Of a DNA stretch of 64,000 nucleotides, positions 45,401-53,340 are shown in pieces (the stretch's first letter is position 1; each line of letters starts with the position of its first letter). A program made the position numbers and the translations under genes. The stretch lies in assembly GCF_014217805.1 (NCBI RefSeq), contig NZ_CP055156.1, positions 930,001-994,000 on the forward strand, given 5' to 3'. The notes below the pieces were generated by a model, which was not told the origin of the DNA, did not search any database, and worked only from the letters and a program-made list of their open reading frames with translations. This stretch comes from Adhaeribacter swui (GTDB taxonomy: Bacteria > Bacteroidota > Bacteroidia > Cytophagales > Hymenobacteraceae).

Positions 45401-46963
45401 CGTTTCGGGGGCAATGGAAAAGACAACTTAACTACTGTTATAAGAACCAACGATGGGGGCTATTTAGCCGGTGGGTATTCGGACACGGGTAGCAGCGGCG
45501 ACAAAAGCCAGAACAGCCAGGGCAAGAACGACTACTGGATCGTAAAAACGGATAAGAATGGGCAAAAACAATGGGAAAAACGTTACGGCGGCAGCCAGGA
45601 TGATTTCCTTAATCGGGTTTTGCAAACCCAGGATAATGGCTATTTACTGGCTGGTTCATCGCTTTCAAACAAAAGCGGTGATAAAACCGAAGAAAGCCAG
45701 GGCGACCGGGATTACTGGGTAGTAAAAGTAGATCCGCAGGGCAACAAAGAGTGGGATAAAACATTGGGTGGATCCGGGTATGATGAACTCCAGAAAGCCA
45801 TTCAGCTCTCTTCGGGCGAATACGCGTTAGGTGGCACCAGCAACTCTCCTATCAGTGGGGATAAAAGCCAGTCTGCGCAGGGCGGCACCGACTACTGGCT
45901 CGTTAAAATTTCAAAAACCGGCACCAAACTCTGGGATAAACGCTACGGCGGCAGCTTAAACGAAACCCTGGGCAGTTTTACGGCTACCAAAGATAATGGC
46001 TTTTTCCTGGGCGGCAGTTCCGAATCGGGGAATAATGGCGATAAAACCCAGGCCAGCCAGGGTGGCACCGATTATTGGGTCGTAAAAACAGACAAAGAGG
46101 GAAATGTGCTTTGGGAAAAAACCTATGGCGGCAACGGCACCGATGAAGCATATTCGGTAGGTCGTGGCCGGGGAAATCACTTGTTTATTGCGGGTACCAG
46201 TGATTCGGACCAATCAGGAGATAAAAGCCAGGCGAGCCAAGGGGGCAAAGATTACTGGTTAATTAAATTAGATGAAAAAGGCAACTTGCTCTGGGACCGA
46301 ACTTTCGGCGGCAGTAAAGACGATGAGCTAAGGGCCAGTACTTTCACCGACAAGGACCAGTATGTTTTAGGCGGCACCTCCTACTCGCCCGAAGGCGGTG
46401 ATAAAAGCCAGGGTAGCCAAGGCGATGGCGATTACTGGGTAGTGCAAGTAAATGAGGAAGGAAAGCAAATCGCAGACCAACGTTTTGGAGGCAGTGGCCT
46501 GGACGAACTCCGCAGCGTGTTCCAGACCAAAGATGGCGGGCTGCTGTTGGCCGGCCGGTCCAGCTCCGGCGTGAGCGGCGACAAGAGCCAGCCCAGCCAA
46601 GGCAGCACCGATTTCTGGCTCGTGAAAGTAGCTCCGCTCACCAGTACCTTAACCGCTAACCGGCAAGTGACCCGACCGATAACCGCAGCTTCAGAAACTG
46701 AATTGAAAGTACTAAGCGCTTTCCCGAACCCGGTTCAAGAACAACTAACCGTTCATTTTACCTTACCTCACACCCAGGTAGCCACGGTAAAGGTGTATAA
46801 CAGCCAGGGCAAAGTAGTCGCCGTTTTGTTCCAGAACCAGGCGCAAGCGCATCAACAATACCAGGTACAATGGCAGGCCCACAACCAGGCCGCAGGCATG
46901 TATTTTCTGCAACTACAAACCCCTACGAACCGCCACCAGCAAAAAATCCTGCTGACCCGGTAA
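42464..46963 (+). CDS. T9SS-secreted triple seven-bladed propeller protein with Ig-like module (array gene 11)
   Basis: 1499 residues from the ATG at 42464. A TTG at 42446 could add six residues, but 42464 gives A40|Q41 as in the relatives. Propeller 1 (about 43-461); Ig-like module (about 463-546; ISFAPFLYKDLDDPPIAL, SSGLPVTF); propeller 2 (about 550-972, from EQWNRTIGG); propeller 3 (about 974-1395, from TLWEYRFGG). Propellers 1 and 2 are unusually uniform (repeated GGNSDD and QQTSDGGYILGGYS phrases), which points to recent homogenisation. Propeller 2 lacks the blade-5/6 insertions of genes 2, 4 and 6. T9SS tail 1416-1499 with PNPV in place of the usual PNPF. A strong terminator follows. 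Confidence 0.9.
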   Translation: MKIIDYNFRLSQWPRVELPGWRSVGVILLLNWCFIATGLAQNKIWDKTIGGSYDDIFQSLRHTKDGGYILGGYSYSYKSGDKSENSKGGYDYWLVKTRADGTKEWDKTIGGNSDDYFRSGQETSDGGYILGGYSYSGKSSDKSGNSKGGLDYWIVKLNSKGDKVWDKTIGGNNDDVFQSLLQTKDGGYILFGYSSSGLSGDKSQASNGNYDYWVVKLKADGSKEWDRTYGGNNQDIAFSIQQTSNGGYVLAGYSDSNISGDKSQDGKGSEDYWVIKIKANGSKEWDRTFGGNSQDALASVKQTSDGGYILGGSSYSGVSGDKTQSSRGNNDYWVVKLKADGTKEWDRTIGGNSDDNLSSVQQTNDGTYILGGSSYSGISGNKTHSSKGGNDYWIVKLNTNGSYAWDKTIGGNSDDYLTYLQQTNDGNYIMGGYSYSNKSGDKSQPNKNSWDYWIVKVDNSGTNLNQLISFAPFLYKDLDDPPIALSATTSSGLPVTFTVESGPATISNGNMLTLTGVGTVTIKAAQPGNTIYLPVSTTRSFVVEPASKIKEQWNRTIGGNSTDQLTSIQKTSDGGYIVGGSSSSGKSSDKSQASKGGLDYWIVKLKADGTKEWDKTFGGNGNDNLTSVQQTSDGGYILGGYSSSGKSGDKSQARKGSLDYWIVKVKTNGTKEWDKTLGGRDPDWLTSVQQTSDGGYILGGYSESGIGADKTEDYQGLTDFWVIKLRADGGKDWDKTIGGMYEDVLSSIHQTSDGGYILGGYSLSGKSGDKSQARIGNNDFWIVKLKADGSKDWDKTLGGTDEDYLSSLEQTSDGGYILGGYSWSSRSGDKTQASKGGYDYWVVKLNANGAKTWDKTLGGNESEALTVVHQTSDGGYILGGNSFSAISGDKTQIPRGAPDYDFWLIKLKADGTKAWDKTLGGNDNDLLSSIQQTGDGEYLVGGTSESGFFGDKSESSRGGQDFWLVKLKEDVDLNTLWEYRFGGNGKDNLTTVIRTNDGGYLAGGYSDTGSSGDKSQNSQGKNDYWIVKTDKNGQKQWEKRYGGSQDDFLNRVLQTQDNGYLLAGSSLSNKSGDKTEESQGDRDYWVVKVDPQGNKEWDKTLGGSGYDELQKAIQLSSGEYALGGTSNSPISGDKSQSAQGGTDYWLVKISKTGTKLWDKRYGGSLNETLGSFTATKDNGFFLGGSSESGNNGDKTQASQGGTDYWVVKTDKEGNVLWEKTYGGNGTDEAYSVGRGRGNHLFIAGTSDSDQSGDKSQASQGGKDYWLIKLDEKGNLLWDRTFGGSKDDELRASTFTDKDQYVLGGTSYSPEGGDKSQGSQGDGDYWVVQVNEEGKQIADQRFGGSGLDELRSVFQTKDGGLLLAGRSSSGVSGDKSQPSQGSTDFWLVKVAPLTSTLTANRQVTRPITAASETELKVLSAFPNPVQEQLTVHFTLPHTQVATVKVYNSQGKVVAVLFQNQAQAHQQYQVQWQAHNQAAGMYFLQLQTPTNRHQQKILLTR

Positions 46964-46980
46964 ACCAGCGTTAACTTTGC

Positions 46981-47022
46981 AATAAAGCCGGATAGTAGCA
47001 ATGCTATCCGGCTTTATTTTTT
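46981..47022 (+). terminator. Intrinsic terminator after array gene 11
   Basis: A perfect 15-bp stem (46981-46995 with 47004-47018), an 8-nt loop and a T-tract. It lies 17 bp after the stop. The rest of the gap to 47289 is AT-rich and featureless. Confidence 0.9.
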
Positions 47023-47288
47023 AACATTATTTAAGATTAAAGAATCCTTCCGGCCAAAAAACCAAAAATTTAAAAATTACCACAAAGCACAAATTGCCCC
47101 TACTTCTTGGTAAAATAATCTAAGATTATTAAGTATAATTTTTATAAAAACATTACTTTAGACTACCTTCCTCAGCTGTGAACATTTGTCTTATAGTGCT
47201 CTACATTCTTGTTTGTCAGTTTTCCAAACAAGTGCCCTGATAATGAATAATCGTTATTTACTTTTTGTACAAACTAGAATATTAATCT

Positions 47289-50200
47289 ATGAAAACACTT
47301 TTACCCTGTTCCTACTCCATCTCACCTAATCAAAAAATAGTACCACTTTGGTACAGTATAGGCTTACTCTTATTTCTACAATTCTGGCTTTCAATTCCAA
47401 CATTGGCCCAGAATATACTTTGGGATAAAACTTATGGAGGCAATAAAAGTGAATTCTTCTCTGTTTTACAGCCTACCCACGATGGGGGATATATTGTGGG
47501 GGGAACTTCTGATTCCGGTGTCACCGGTGATAAGTCACATAAAAGTAGAGGTGGCGATGATTACTGGGTAATAAAACTAAATGCTGACGGCAGTAAGGTT
47601 TGGGATAAAACTTTTGGAGGGAACAGTTACGACTATCTGCATTCTATACAACAAACCCAGGATAGCGGATATATCCTGAGCGGTTTTTCAAACTCCGGTT
47701 TAAGCGGCGATAAATCAGAACCGAACAAAGGTGGCACCGATTATTGGGTTATAAAAATTACAGCGGATGGCACCAAAGAATGGGATAAAACCATTGGCAG
47801 TTGGCACGATGATGGTGGCTTAATTCAGGTACGGCAGACCCAGGATGGCGGTTATATTGTTGGAGGCTCTTCTTACTCCGGCATTGGTGGCGATAAAACG
47901 GAAAATAGTCGCGGCGACCGGGATTACTGGATAGTTAAGCTAAACTCCAATGGTGTGAAGCAATGGGATAAAACTTATGGAGGAAAAAGTGAAGAGTATT
48001 TAAACTCTCTGGAATTAACTACCGACGGCGGATTAATTTTAAGTGGTCACTCCACTTCTGGTCGAAGCGGCAACAAAACCCAGTCCGGCAAAGGTCAGGA
48101 TGATTACTGGATTATTAAAACCGACGGAAATGGCAGCATTATGTGGGATAAGACCATTGGTGGTAGTGGCAGCGAACGAGGAAAAAGCATCGTGCAACAG
48201 ACCCCGGATGGAGGGTACATTCTCGGTGCTAGTTCCAACTCTGACAAAAGCGGCGATAAAAGTGAAAACAACCGGGGTTGCGACGGCATAGGTAATTGCT
48301 CCTTTGATTATTGGGTATTAAAATTGAATGCTGACGGTAGCAAAGCTTGGGATAAAACCTACGGAGGAAATGCGGAGGATAATTTTGAAACCCTGCAACA
48401 AACTCCATCTGGCGATTTTATTTTGGGGGGCTGGTCATCCTCGAACAGTAACGGCGATAAAACCGAGCAGGTTATAGGCGCTACCGATTTCTGGGTAATA
48501 AAACTAAAGCCGGATGGCAGCAAAGTTTGGGATAAAACCATTGGTAGCAATGGTGGAGATGAATTACATTCTATCGGACAAACGCCAGATGGCAACTTTA
48601 TATTAGGCGGTAGTTCCTGGTCTAACAAAGGTGGTGATAAAAGCCACGACAACCACGGCTGCTCTGCCAGCAATTGTTTCGCTGATTTTTGGGTGGTAAA
48701 AATGGATAATAGCGGTAGAAACTTAGGTCAAATTATTACCTTCCTCACCATACCATACAAAACCCTTGGCGATGTTCCTTTCACGCTATCGGCAAAATCC
48801 AGTTCCGGTTTACCAGTCAGTTTCAGGGTAATTTCTGGTCCGGCGACACTAAAGGGCAACACCATTACTCTAACCGGTACAGGAACTGTTCAGGTAAAAG
48901 CATCAGCGCCCGGTAATAAAACGTATCTACCCGCCCAAGTTACCCAAAGCTTTGAAGTAGAAGAAGCAAGTCCAGTCAAAAAAGTTTGGGATAAAACTCT
49001 GGGTGGTAAACAAGATGAAAGATTATATACTGCCTACCAAACCCCGGATGGTGGTTTTATTTTAGGTGGTAATTCGGGATCAGGCAAAAGTGGGAATAAA
49101 TCAGATACTAAGCCAGGAGCCTGGATTGTAAAACTAAGGGCCGACGGCACCAAAGTATGGGATAAAGTCATTACCGGTGGGAGTTTGGCCGTGCTGCAAC
49201 CAACCCCGGACGGAGGCTACATTTTGGGTGGATCCACCGAATACAACAATAACAATTTTAGTAGCCCGGATTATTGGCTTGTAAAATTAAAAGCCGATGG
49301 TAACAAAGAATGGGAAAAAGCTTTAGGAGGCTATGATTGGGATGAGTTAACCGCGCTGCAGCAAACCCAGGACGGCGGCTATATTTTGGGCGGCTCTTCT
49401 TACTCGGGCAAAGGCCTGGATAAATCGGAGGTTAACCGCGGCGGCAGTGGCGAAGAAGGCGAACCCGTAAGCGATTACTGGGTAGTAAAAGTAAATGCCA
49501 CCGGTACCAAAGAATGGGATAAAACGTTAGGGGGCGATTACTACGATAATTTAACTTCGCTGCAACAAACTAGTGACGGCGGTTATATCGTGGGTGGCAG
49601 TTCTATGTCTGGTCTTAGCAGTGATAAATCCGAGTGGAATAAATCTTATGGATCAGATTACTGGATTGTAAAATTAAGACCTAATGGCAGCAAAGAATGG
49701 GATAAAACCATTGGCGGAAATAACGAAGACTATCTGGCTGTGGTTCAGCAAACACCGGATGGTGGCTATATTTTGGCCGGCAGTTCCAGTTCCGGTGTAG
49801 GGGGGGATAAATCCGAACCTATTAACGGAGACCCTGATGAAGCATACAACGATTTCTGGGTAGTAAAATTAGGCCCCAAAAGAAACAAAGAATGGGATAA
49901 AACCCTAGGTGGTGCGCAGGAAGATCACCTGAACACTTTACTGCAAATTCCTGATGGCAGTTTTATCCTCGGGGGTTCTTCTAGTTCAGTTAAAGGAGGT
50001 GATAAATCGCAAGTGGATCGTGGAGGTGGAGATATTTGGTTAATAAAAATCACCGCTCATGGTACTACAATCTGGGATAAAACATTGGGCGGTGATGAGG
50101 GAGATGGATTAACCGATCTGCAATCTACCCCGGAAGGCGGCTATATTCTGGGTGGCAATTCTACCTCTAACCGGAGCGGAGACAAATCGGGAAACAGAAT

Positions 50201-51836
50201 TGGCGAAAATGATTTTTGGATCATCAAGCTAAAGGAAGAGCCGCCCCTACAAGCTAGCTGGAACATGCGCTACGGGGGCAGTGGTAAAGATAACCTCACC
50301 ACAGCCATCAAAACTTCCGATGGCAGGTACTTATCGGGTGGTTACACCACTTCGGGGGTAAGCGGCGATAAAAACCAGACTAGCCAAGGCAAAAACGACT
50401 ACTGGATTGTGAAGAGTGACCAGAACGGCAAAAAGCTGTGGGATCAAAGCTACGGCGGAAGTCAGGATGACTATTTGAACAGTATAGTTCAAACAGCAGA
50501 TGGCGGCTATTTACTGGCTGGCTCTTCTGCTTCCTCCAGGAGTGGCGATAAAAGCCAGGAAAGCCGCGGCGACCAGGACTACTGGGTAGTAAAAGTTAAT
50601 GCTTCTGGAACCAAGCTCTGGGACAAACGCTATGGTGGCACGGGTACCGACGAGTTAACGCAAGTGCTGGTGCTGCCTTCGGGTTCCTTTATTTTGGCGG
50701 GTACCAGCAACTCCCCGGCTAGTGGCGATATCTCGCAGAACAGCTACGGTGGAAAAGACTACTGGGTACTTAAGATTAGCCGTTCGGGCAAGAAGATCTG
50801 GGATACGCGCCTGGGTGGCGCTCAGGATGAAACCTTAGAAGGAATCGTGTTTAACTCCGACGGCGGCTTTCTGGTGGGCGGAACTTCCGCTTCGGGCATC
50901 AGCGGCACAAAAACCCAGATGAGTCAGGGCAGCAGTGATTTCTGGGTGGTCCGTCTTACCGGCGAAGGCGAGCAGGTCTGGGATCAACGGTACGGTGGCA
51001 GCGGGGAAGACCAGCTCATGGCACTGGGTAGCACGAACACCAGCACGGGCAACTTTTTTCTGGCCGGCACCAGCACCTCGGGCAAGAGCGGGGACAAAAG
51101 CCAAAGCAGCCAGGACGGCAAAGACTACTGGCTTATCAAGATCAACCCCACGGGCAAGAAGATCTGGGATAAACGTTATGGCGGCAGCGCAGACGAAGAA
51201 CTACGTACGATTAGCATGACCCCGGAAGGCGGCTACTTGCTGGGAGGTAGTTCCAGCTCAGGGGTAAGTGGCGACAAGAGTCAGGTGAGCCAAGGAGGGA
51301 AAGACTACTGGCTGGTGAAAACCACAGCCACGGGAGTAAAAGAATGGGACCAGCGGTTTGGTGGCAGCGGTAACGAGGAACTGCGGAGTATGCTGCTCAC
51401 TAAAGAAGGCAACTACGTACTGGCCGGTAGGTCCGACTCGGGCGTGAGTGGCGACCGTACCCAACCCAGCCAAGGATCAACCGATTACTGGCTCGTCAAA
51501 GTAGCTCCCACAACTAGTTCCATCATTGCAGTCAGGGAAGAAAGTGCGATAGAAGAACCCGTAGCACCCACAGAATTAGTTCAATTCACAGCTTTTCCCA
51601 ATCCGTTTCAGAACCAAGTAACCGTAAGCTTTACCTTACCTGAAACACAATCCGCTACTTTGACGGTGTATGATAGTCAAGGCTATCCTGTAACTACCTT
51701 GTTCCAAGCAGAAGCTCAAGCTAACCAAACTTACCAGCTAGAATGGCAAGCCAATAAGCAAGAAGCCGGTTTGTATTTCCTACAACTGCAAACTCAGGCG
51801 GGACAACACACGCAAAAACTACTTTTACAAAAGTAA
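47289..51836 (+). CDS. T9SS-secreted triple seven-bladed propeller protein with Ig-like module (array gene 12)
   Basis: 1515 residues. Signal peptide A40|Q41. Propeller 1 (about 43-475) has seven repeats; the loops of blades 5 and 7 carry GCDGIGNC and GCSASNC immediately before D-Y/F-W, likely disulphide-closed. Ig-like module (about 478-560; ITFLTIPYKTLGDVPFTL, SSGLPVSF). Propeller 2 (about 564-985, from KVWDKTLGG) is YILGG-type like that of gene 11; blade 2 is short. Propeller 3 (about 990-1410, from ASWNMRYGG) is C-terminal type with the STNTSTGNFFLAG blade 5. T9SS tail 1432-1515 (FTAFPNPFQNQVTVSF ... KLLLQK). Last gene of the array. Confidence 0.9.
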   Translation: MKTLLPCSYSISPNQKIVPLWYSIGLLLFLQFWLSIPTLAQNILWDKTYGGNKSEFFSVLQPTHDGGYIVGGTSDSGVTGDKSHKSRGGDDYWVIKLNADGSKVWDKTFGGNSYDYLHSIQQTQDSGYILSGFSNSGLSGDKSEPNKGGTDYWVIKITADGTKEWDKTIGSWHDDGGLIQVRQTQDGGYIVGGSSYSGIGGDKTENSRGDRDYWIVKLNSNGVKQWDKTYGGKSEEYLNSLELTTDGGLILSGHSTSGRSGNKTQSGKGQDDYWIIKTDGNGSIMWDKTIGGSGSERGKSIVQQTPDGGYILGASSNSDKSGDKSENNRGCDGIGNCSFDYWVLKLNADGSKAWDKTYGGNAEDNFETLQQTPSGDFILGGWSSSNSNGDKTEQVIGATDFWVIKLKPDGSKVWDKTIGSNGGDELHSIGQTPDGNFILGGSSWSNKGGDKSHDNHGCSASNCFADFWVVKMDNSGRNLGQIITFLTIPYKTLGDVPFTLSAKSSSGLPVSFRVISGPATLKGNTITLTGTGTVQVKASAPGNKTYLPAQVTQSFEVEEASPVKKVWDKTLGGKQDERLYTAYQTPDGGFILGGNSGSGKSGNKSDTKPGAWIVKLRADGTKVWDKVITGGSLAVLQPTPDGGYILGGSTEYNNNNFSSPDYWLVKLKADGNKEWEKALGGYDWDELTALQQTQDGGYILGGSSYSGKGLDKSEVNRGGSGEEGEPVSDYWVVKVNATGTKEWDKTLGGDYYDNLTSLQQTSDGGYIVGGSSMSGLSSDKSEWNKSYGSDYWIVKLRPNGSKEWDKTIGGNNEDYLAVVQQTPDGGYILAGSSSSGVGGDKSEPINGDPDEAYNDFWVVKLGPKRNKEWDKTLGGAQEDHLNTLLQIPDGSFILGGSSSSVKGGDKSQVDRGGGDIWLIKITAHGTTIWDKTLGGDEGDGLTDLQSTPEGGYILGGNSTSNRSGDKSGNRIGENDFWIIKLKEEPPLQASWNMRYGGSGKDNLTTAIKTSDGRYLSGGYTTSGVSGDKNQTSQGKNDYWIVKSDQNGKKLWDQSYGGSQDDYLNSIVQTADGGYLLAGSSASSRSGDKSQESRGDQDYWVVKVNASGTKLWDKRYGGTGTDELTQVLVLPSGSFILAGTSNSPASGDISQNSYGGKDYWVLKISRSGKKIWDTRLGGAQDETLEGIVFNSDGGFLVGGTSASGISGTKTQMSQGSSDFWVVRLTGEGEQVWDQRYGGSGEDQLMALGSTNTSTGNFFLAGTSTSGKSGDKSQSSQDGKDYWLIKINPTGKKIWDKRYGGSADEELRTISMTPEGGYLLGGSSSSGVSGDKSQVSQGGKDYWLVKTTATGVKEWDQRFGGSGNEELRSMLLTKEGNYVLAGRSDSGVSGDRTQPSQGSTDYWLVKVAPTTSSIIAVREESAIEEPVAPTELVQFTAFPNPFQNQVTVSFTLPETQSATLTVYDSQGYPVTTLFQAEAQANQTYQLEWQANKQEAGLYFLQLQTQAGQHTQKLLLQK

Positions 51837-51860
51837 TTTTTTAAATTTTTCCATTTCTCC

Positions 51861-51891
51861 AAAGCCGACCAAAGCATCTCTGGTCGGCTTT
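51861..51891 (+). terminator. Terminator-like hairpin after array gene 12
   Basis: AAAGCCGACCA (51861-51871) pairs perfectly with TGGTCGGCTTT (51881-51891). It is preceded by the conserved TTTTTAAATTTTTCCATTTC-like stretch seen after several array genes. Confidence 0.8.
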
Positions 51892-52100
51892 CGTGCTTTA
51901 GAAGAAGTGCATTCAGGTTGTATTTACAAAATCAGATTACTGACGAAGCTGATAATGGCACCGTATCTACCGGACATTACAATTACGTATACCAAGTTGC
52001 GAAATAGAACAATTGTGAAAGCATCGATGGGCGGAGTTGCGGGTAACATCACCCCTTGCCCTGGTTGAATATAAAATCGGAAGAAATTTAAAAATGATAT

Positions 52101-53141
52101 ATGCTTAATTACTGGCGGGTGATGTTTGGCGTTTGTTTCGGATTTATGCTGTGGCAGCCAATGGCCTGTAAGCCCAAAGATAAACAACAGGCCACAGTTA
52201 AAAACGTACAAGTTAGCCATTTACCCATGAAAGCCACCCTCCTGCGCCAGAAATTGCTAACCAACCTGCCGTCCGGCTCGGGCATGGAAATAATCCATAA
52301 TCAGCTATTTGTAATCGGCGACGATTCACCGCTGTTGTATCAACTGCAAGCCGATACCTGGGAACAGATTGCTACCTACCCCCTTTTCCAAACCAACGAT
52401 TTTGCCACTGGCCGCATCCCTAAACCGCTTAAACCCGACCTGGAATGCCTAACTAGGGTAAAATTTAAAAAAAATACTTATTTACTAGCTTTTGGGTCGG
52501 GTTCTACCGCTAAGCGCAACACTTGTTTTGTGGTGCAACTAGCTCCAACAACGCAAGAAAAACCTTCGGTACAAGCAATATCTTTACAGTATTTATACGA
52601 AGCCTTACAAAACGATATAGCGGTAACGGCAGGCGGCACTTTAAACCTGGAAGCCGCAGCCGCATCCCCAGAACATCTGTATTTGCTGCAACGCTCCGGG
52701 AAAGATGGTCCCGATGCGCTCCTTATTTTTCCGTTGCCGGCGTTCATGGCTTACTTGCAGCAACCTACCGGTTCGCTACCCGCTTACACTGTTATCCGCT
52801 TTCGATTGCCCGAGATTGATGGCTGGAAAGCAGGCTTTTCCGGAACCAGCTTTTACGACAATAAAATATTTATCACGGCTTCCGTAGAAAATACCAACGA
52901 TGCTTACCTCGATGGCGAAGTACTCGGCAGCTTTGTAGGTTATATCCCGGTAAATCAAGCCCCCGATGCTGTAGTACATACCACCCGGATCATTGATCCA
53001 AAGGGTAATTTCTATTCCGGGAAAGTAGAATCCATTAGCATTCTCCGAAAAAACGCAGCCAATCAGTACCAAGCTTTGGCGATTACGGACAACGACAATG
53101 GTCAATCGGAATTACTGGAACTGGAGCTTACTTTACCTTGA
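52101..53141 (+). CDS. Probable lipoprotein, beta-propeller-like (DUF6929-like)
   Basis: 346 residues. The N-terminus MLNYWRVMFGVCFGFMLWQPMAC is hydrophobic and ends in a lipobox-like PMAC (Cys23), so it is probably a lipoprotein. The mature part contains repeated beta-strand segments such as GSGMEIIHNQLFVIGDDSPLL, YLLAFGSGS and LYLLQRSGKDGPDALLIF, spaced as in a beta-propeller. From memory it resembles the DUF6929 family, which I could not confirm. It has no T9SS tail and no SBBP-like repeats, so it is not a member of the array. It converges on the kelch gene, with two hairpins between. Function unknown. Confidence 0.75.
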   Translation: MLNYWRVMFGVCFGFMLWQPMACKPKDKQQATVKNVQVSHLPMKATLLRQKLLTNLPSGSGMEIIHNQLFVIGDDSPLLYQLQADTWEQIATYPLFQTNDFATGRIPKPLKPDLECLTRVKFKKNTYLLAFGSGSTAKRNTCFVVQLAPTTQEKPSVQAISLQYLYEALQNDIAVTAGGTLNLEAAAASPEHLYLLQRSGKDGPDALLIFPLPAFMAYLQQPTGSLPAYTVIRFRLPEIDGWKAGFSGTSFYDNKIFITASVENTNDAYLDGEVLGSFVGYIPVNQAPDAVVHTTRIIDPKGNFYSGKVESISILRKNAANQYQALAITDNDNGQSELLELELTLP

Positions 53142-53191
53142 GTAAAATTAAAAAATTTAAAAAATAACCATCGCGGTAATTAAAAAGAAAA

Positions 53192-53217
53192 AGCAGTCTT
53201 ATTTTTAGACTGCTCTT
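53192..53217 (+). terminator. Hairpin between convergent genes
   Basis: AGCAGTCT (53192-53199) pairs with AGACTGCT (53207-53214) around a T-rich loop. It lies 50 bp after the plus-strand gene ending at 53141. An A-rich flank on the left means it could serve both directions. Confidence 0.6.
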
Positions 53218-53259
53218 CTGCTTCCCTAGGGCGTAATCAACATTTTTTTAATTTTTACG

Positions 53260-53289
53260 ACCTGCTTATACGGTTAAGTTTAAGCAGGT
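53260..53289 (-). terminator. Second hairpin between convergent genes
   Basis: ACCTGCTTA (53260-53268) and TAAGCAGGT (53281-53289) form a 9-bp stem, 52 bp past the stop of the minus-strand kelch gene. There is no clear U-tract in the minus direction, so termination is inferred from position. Confidence 0.45.
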
Positions 53290-53340
53290 AAAAAACAGCA
53301 AAAACCTTAAAATTAATGCTAATCAGTTTTATTAAAAATA

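Larger units (their letters stand above)
3592..51836 (+). repeat. Twelve-gene tandem array of T9SS multi-propeller paralogues
   Basis: All twelve genes lie head to tail on the plus strand with gaps of about 150-510 bp and no unrelated gene between them. They share a signal peptide ending Ala|Gln, repeats of the form W-D-K-T-x-G-G ... D-G-G-Y-x-L-G-G-x-S ... G-D-K-[ST] ... D-Y-W-[VI]-[VI]-K, and an approximately 84-residue T9SS tail. Repeat counts by gene start: 3592: 14; 6833: 21 (split); 11838: 14; 15015: 21; 19937: 14; 23429: 21; 28368: 21; 33416: 14; 36717: 7; 39319: 14; 42464: 21; 47289: 21. Total 203, all multiples of seven. Confidence 0.9.

Noticed and set aside
3592-51836. CRISPR-like or satellite periodicity of about 200 bp
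   Set aside because: The period is one propeller blade in a continuous reading frame; there are no short identical repeats with unique spacers.
3592-51836. PQQ-type (quinoprotein) propeller as the fold of the array repeats
   Set aside because: The repeats lack the AxDxxTGxxxW tryptophan-docking motif. The G-G-S-x-x-D ... D-G-G-Y ... W-x-x-K pattern and blocks of seven fit SBBP-like seven-bladed rings better.
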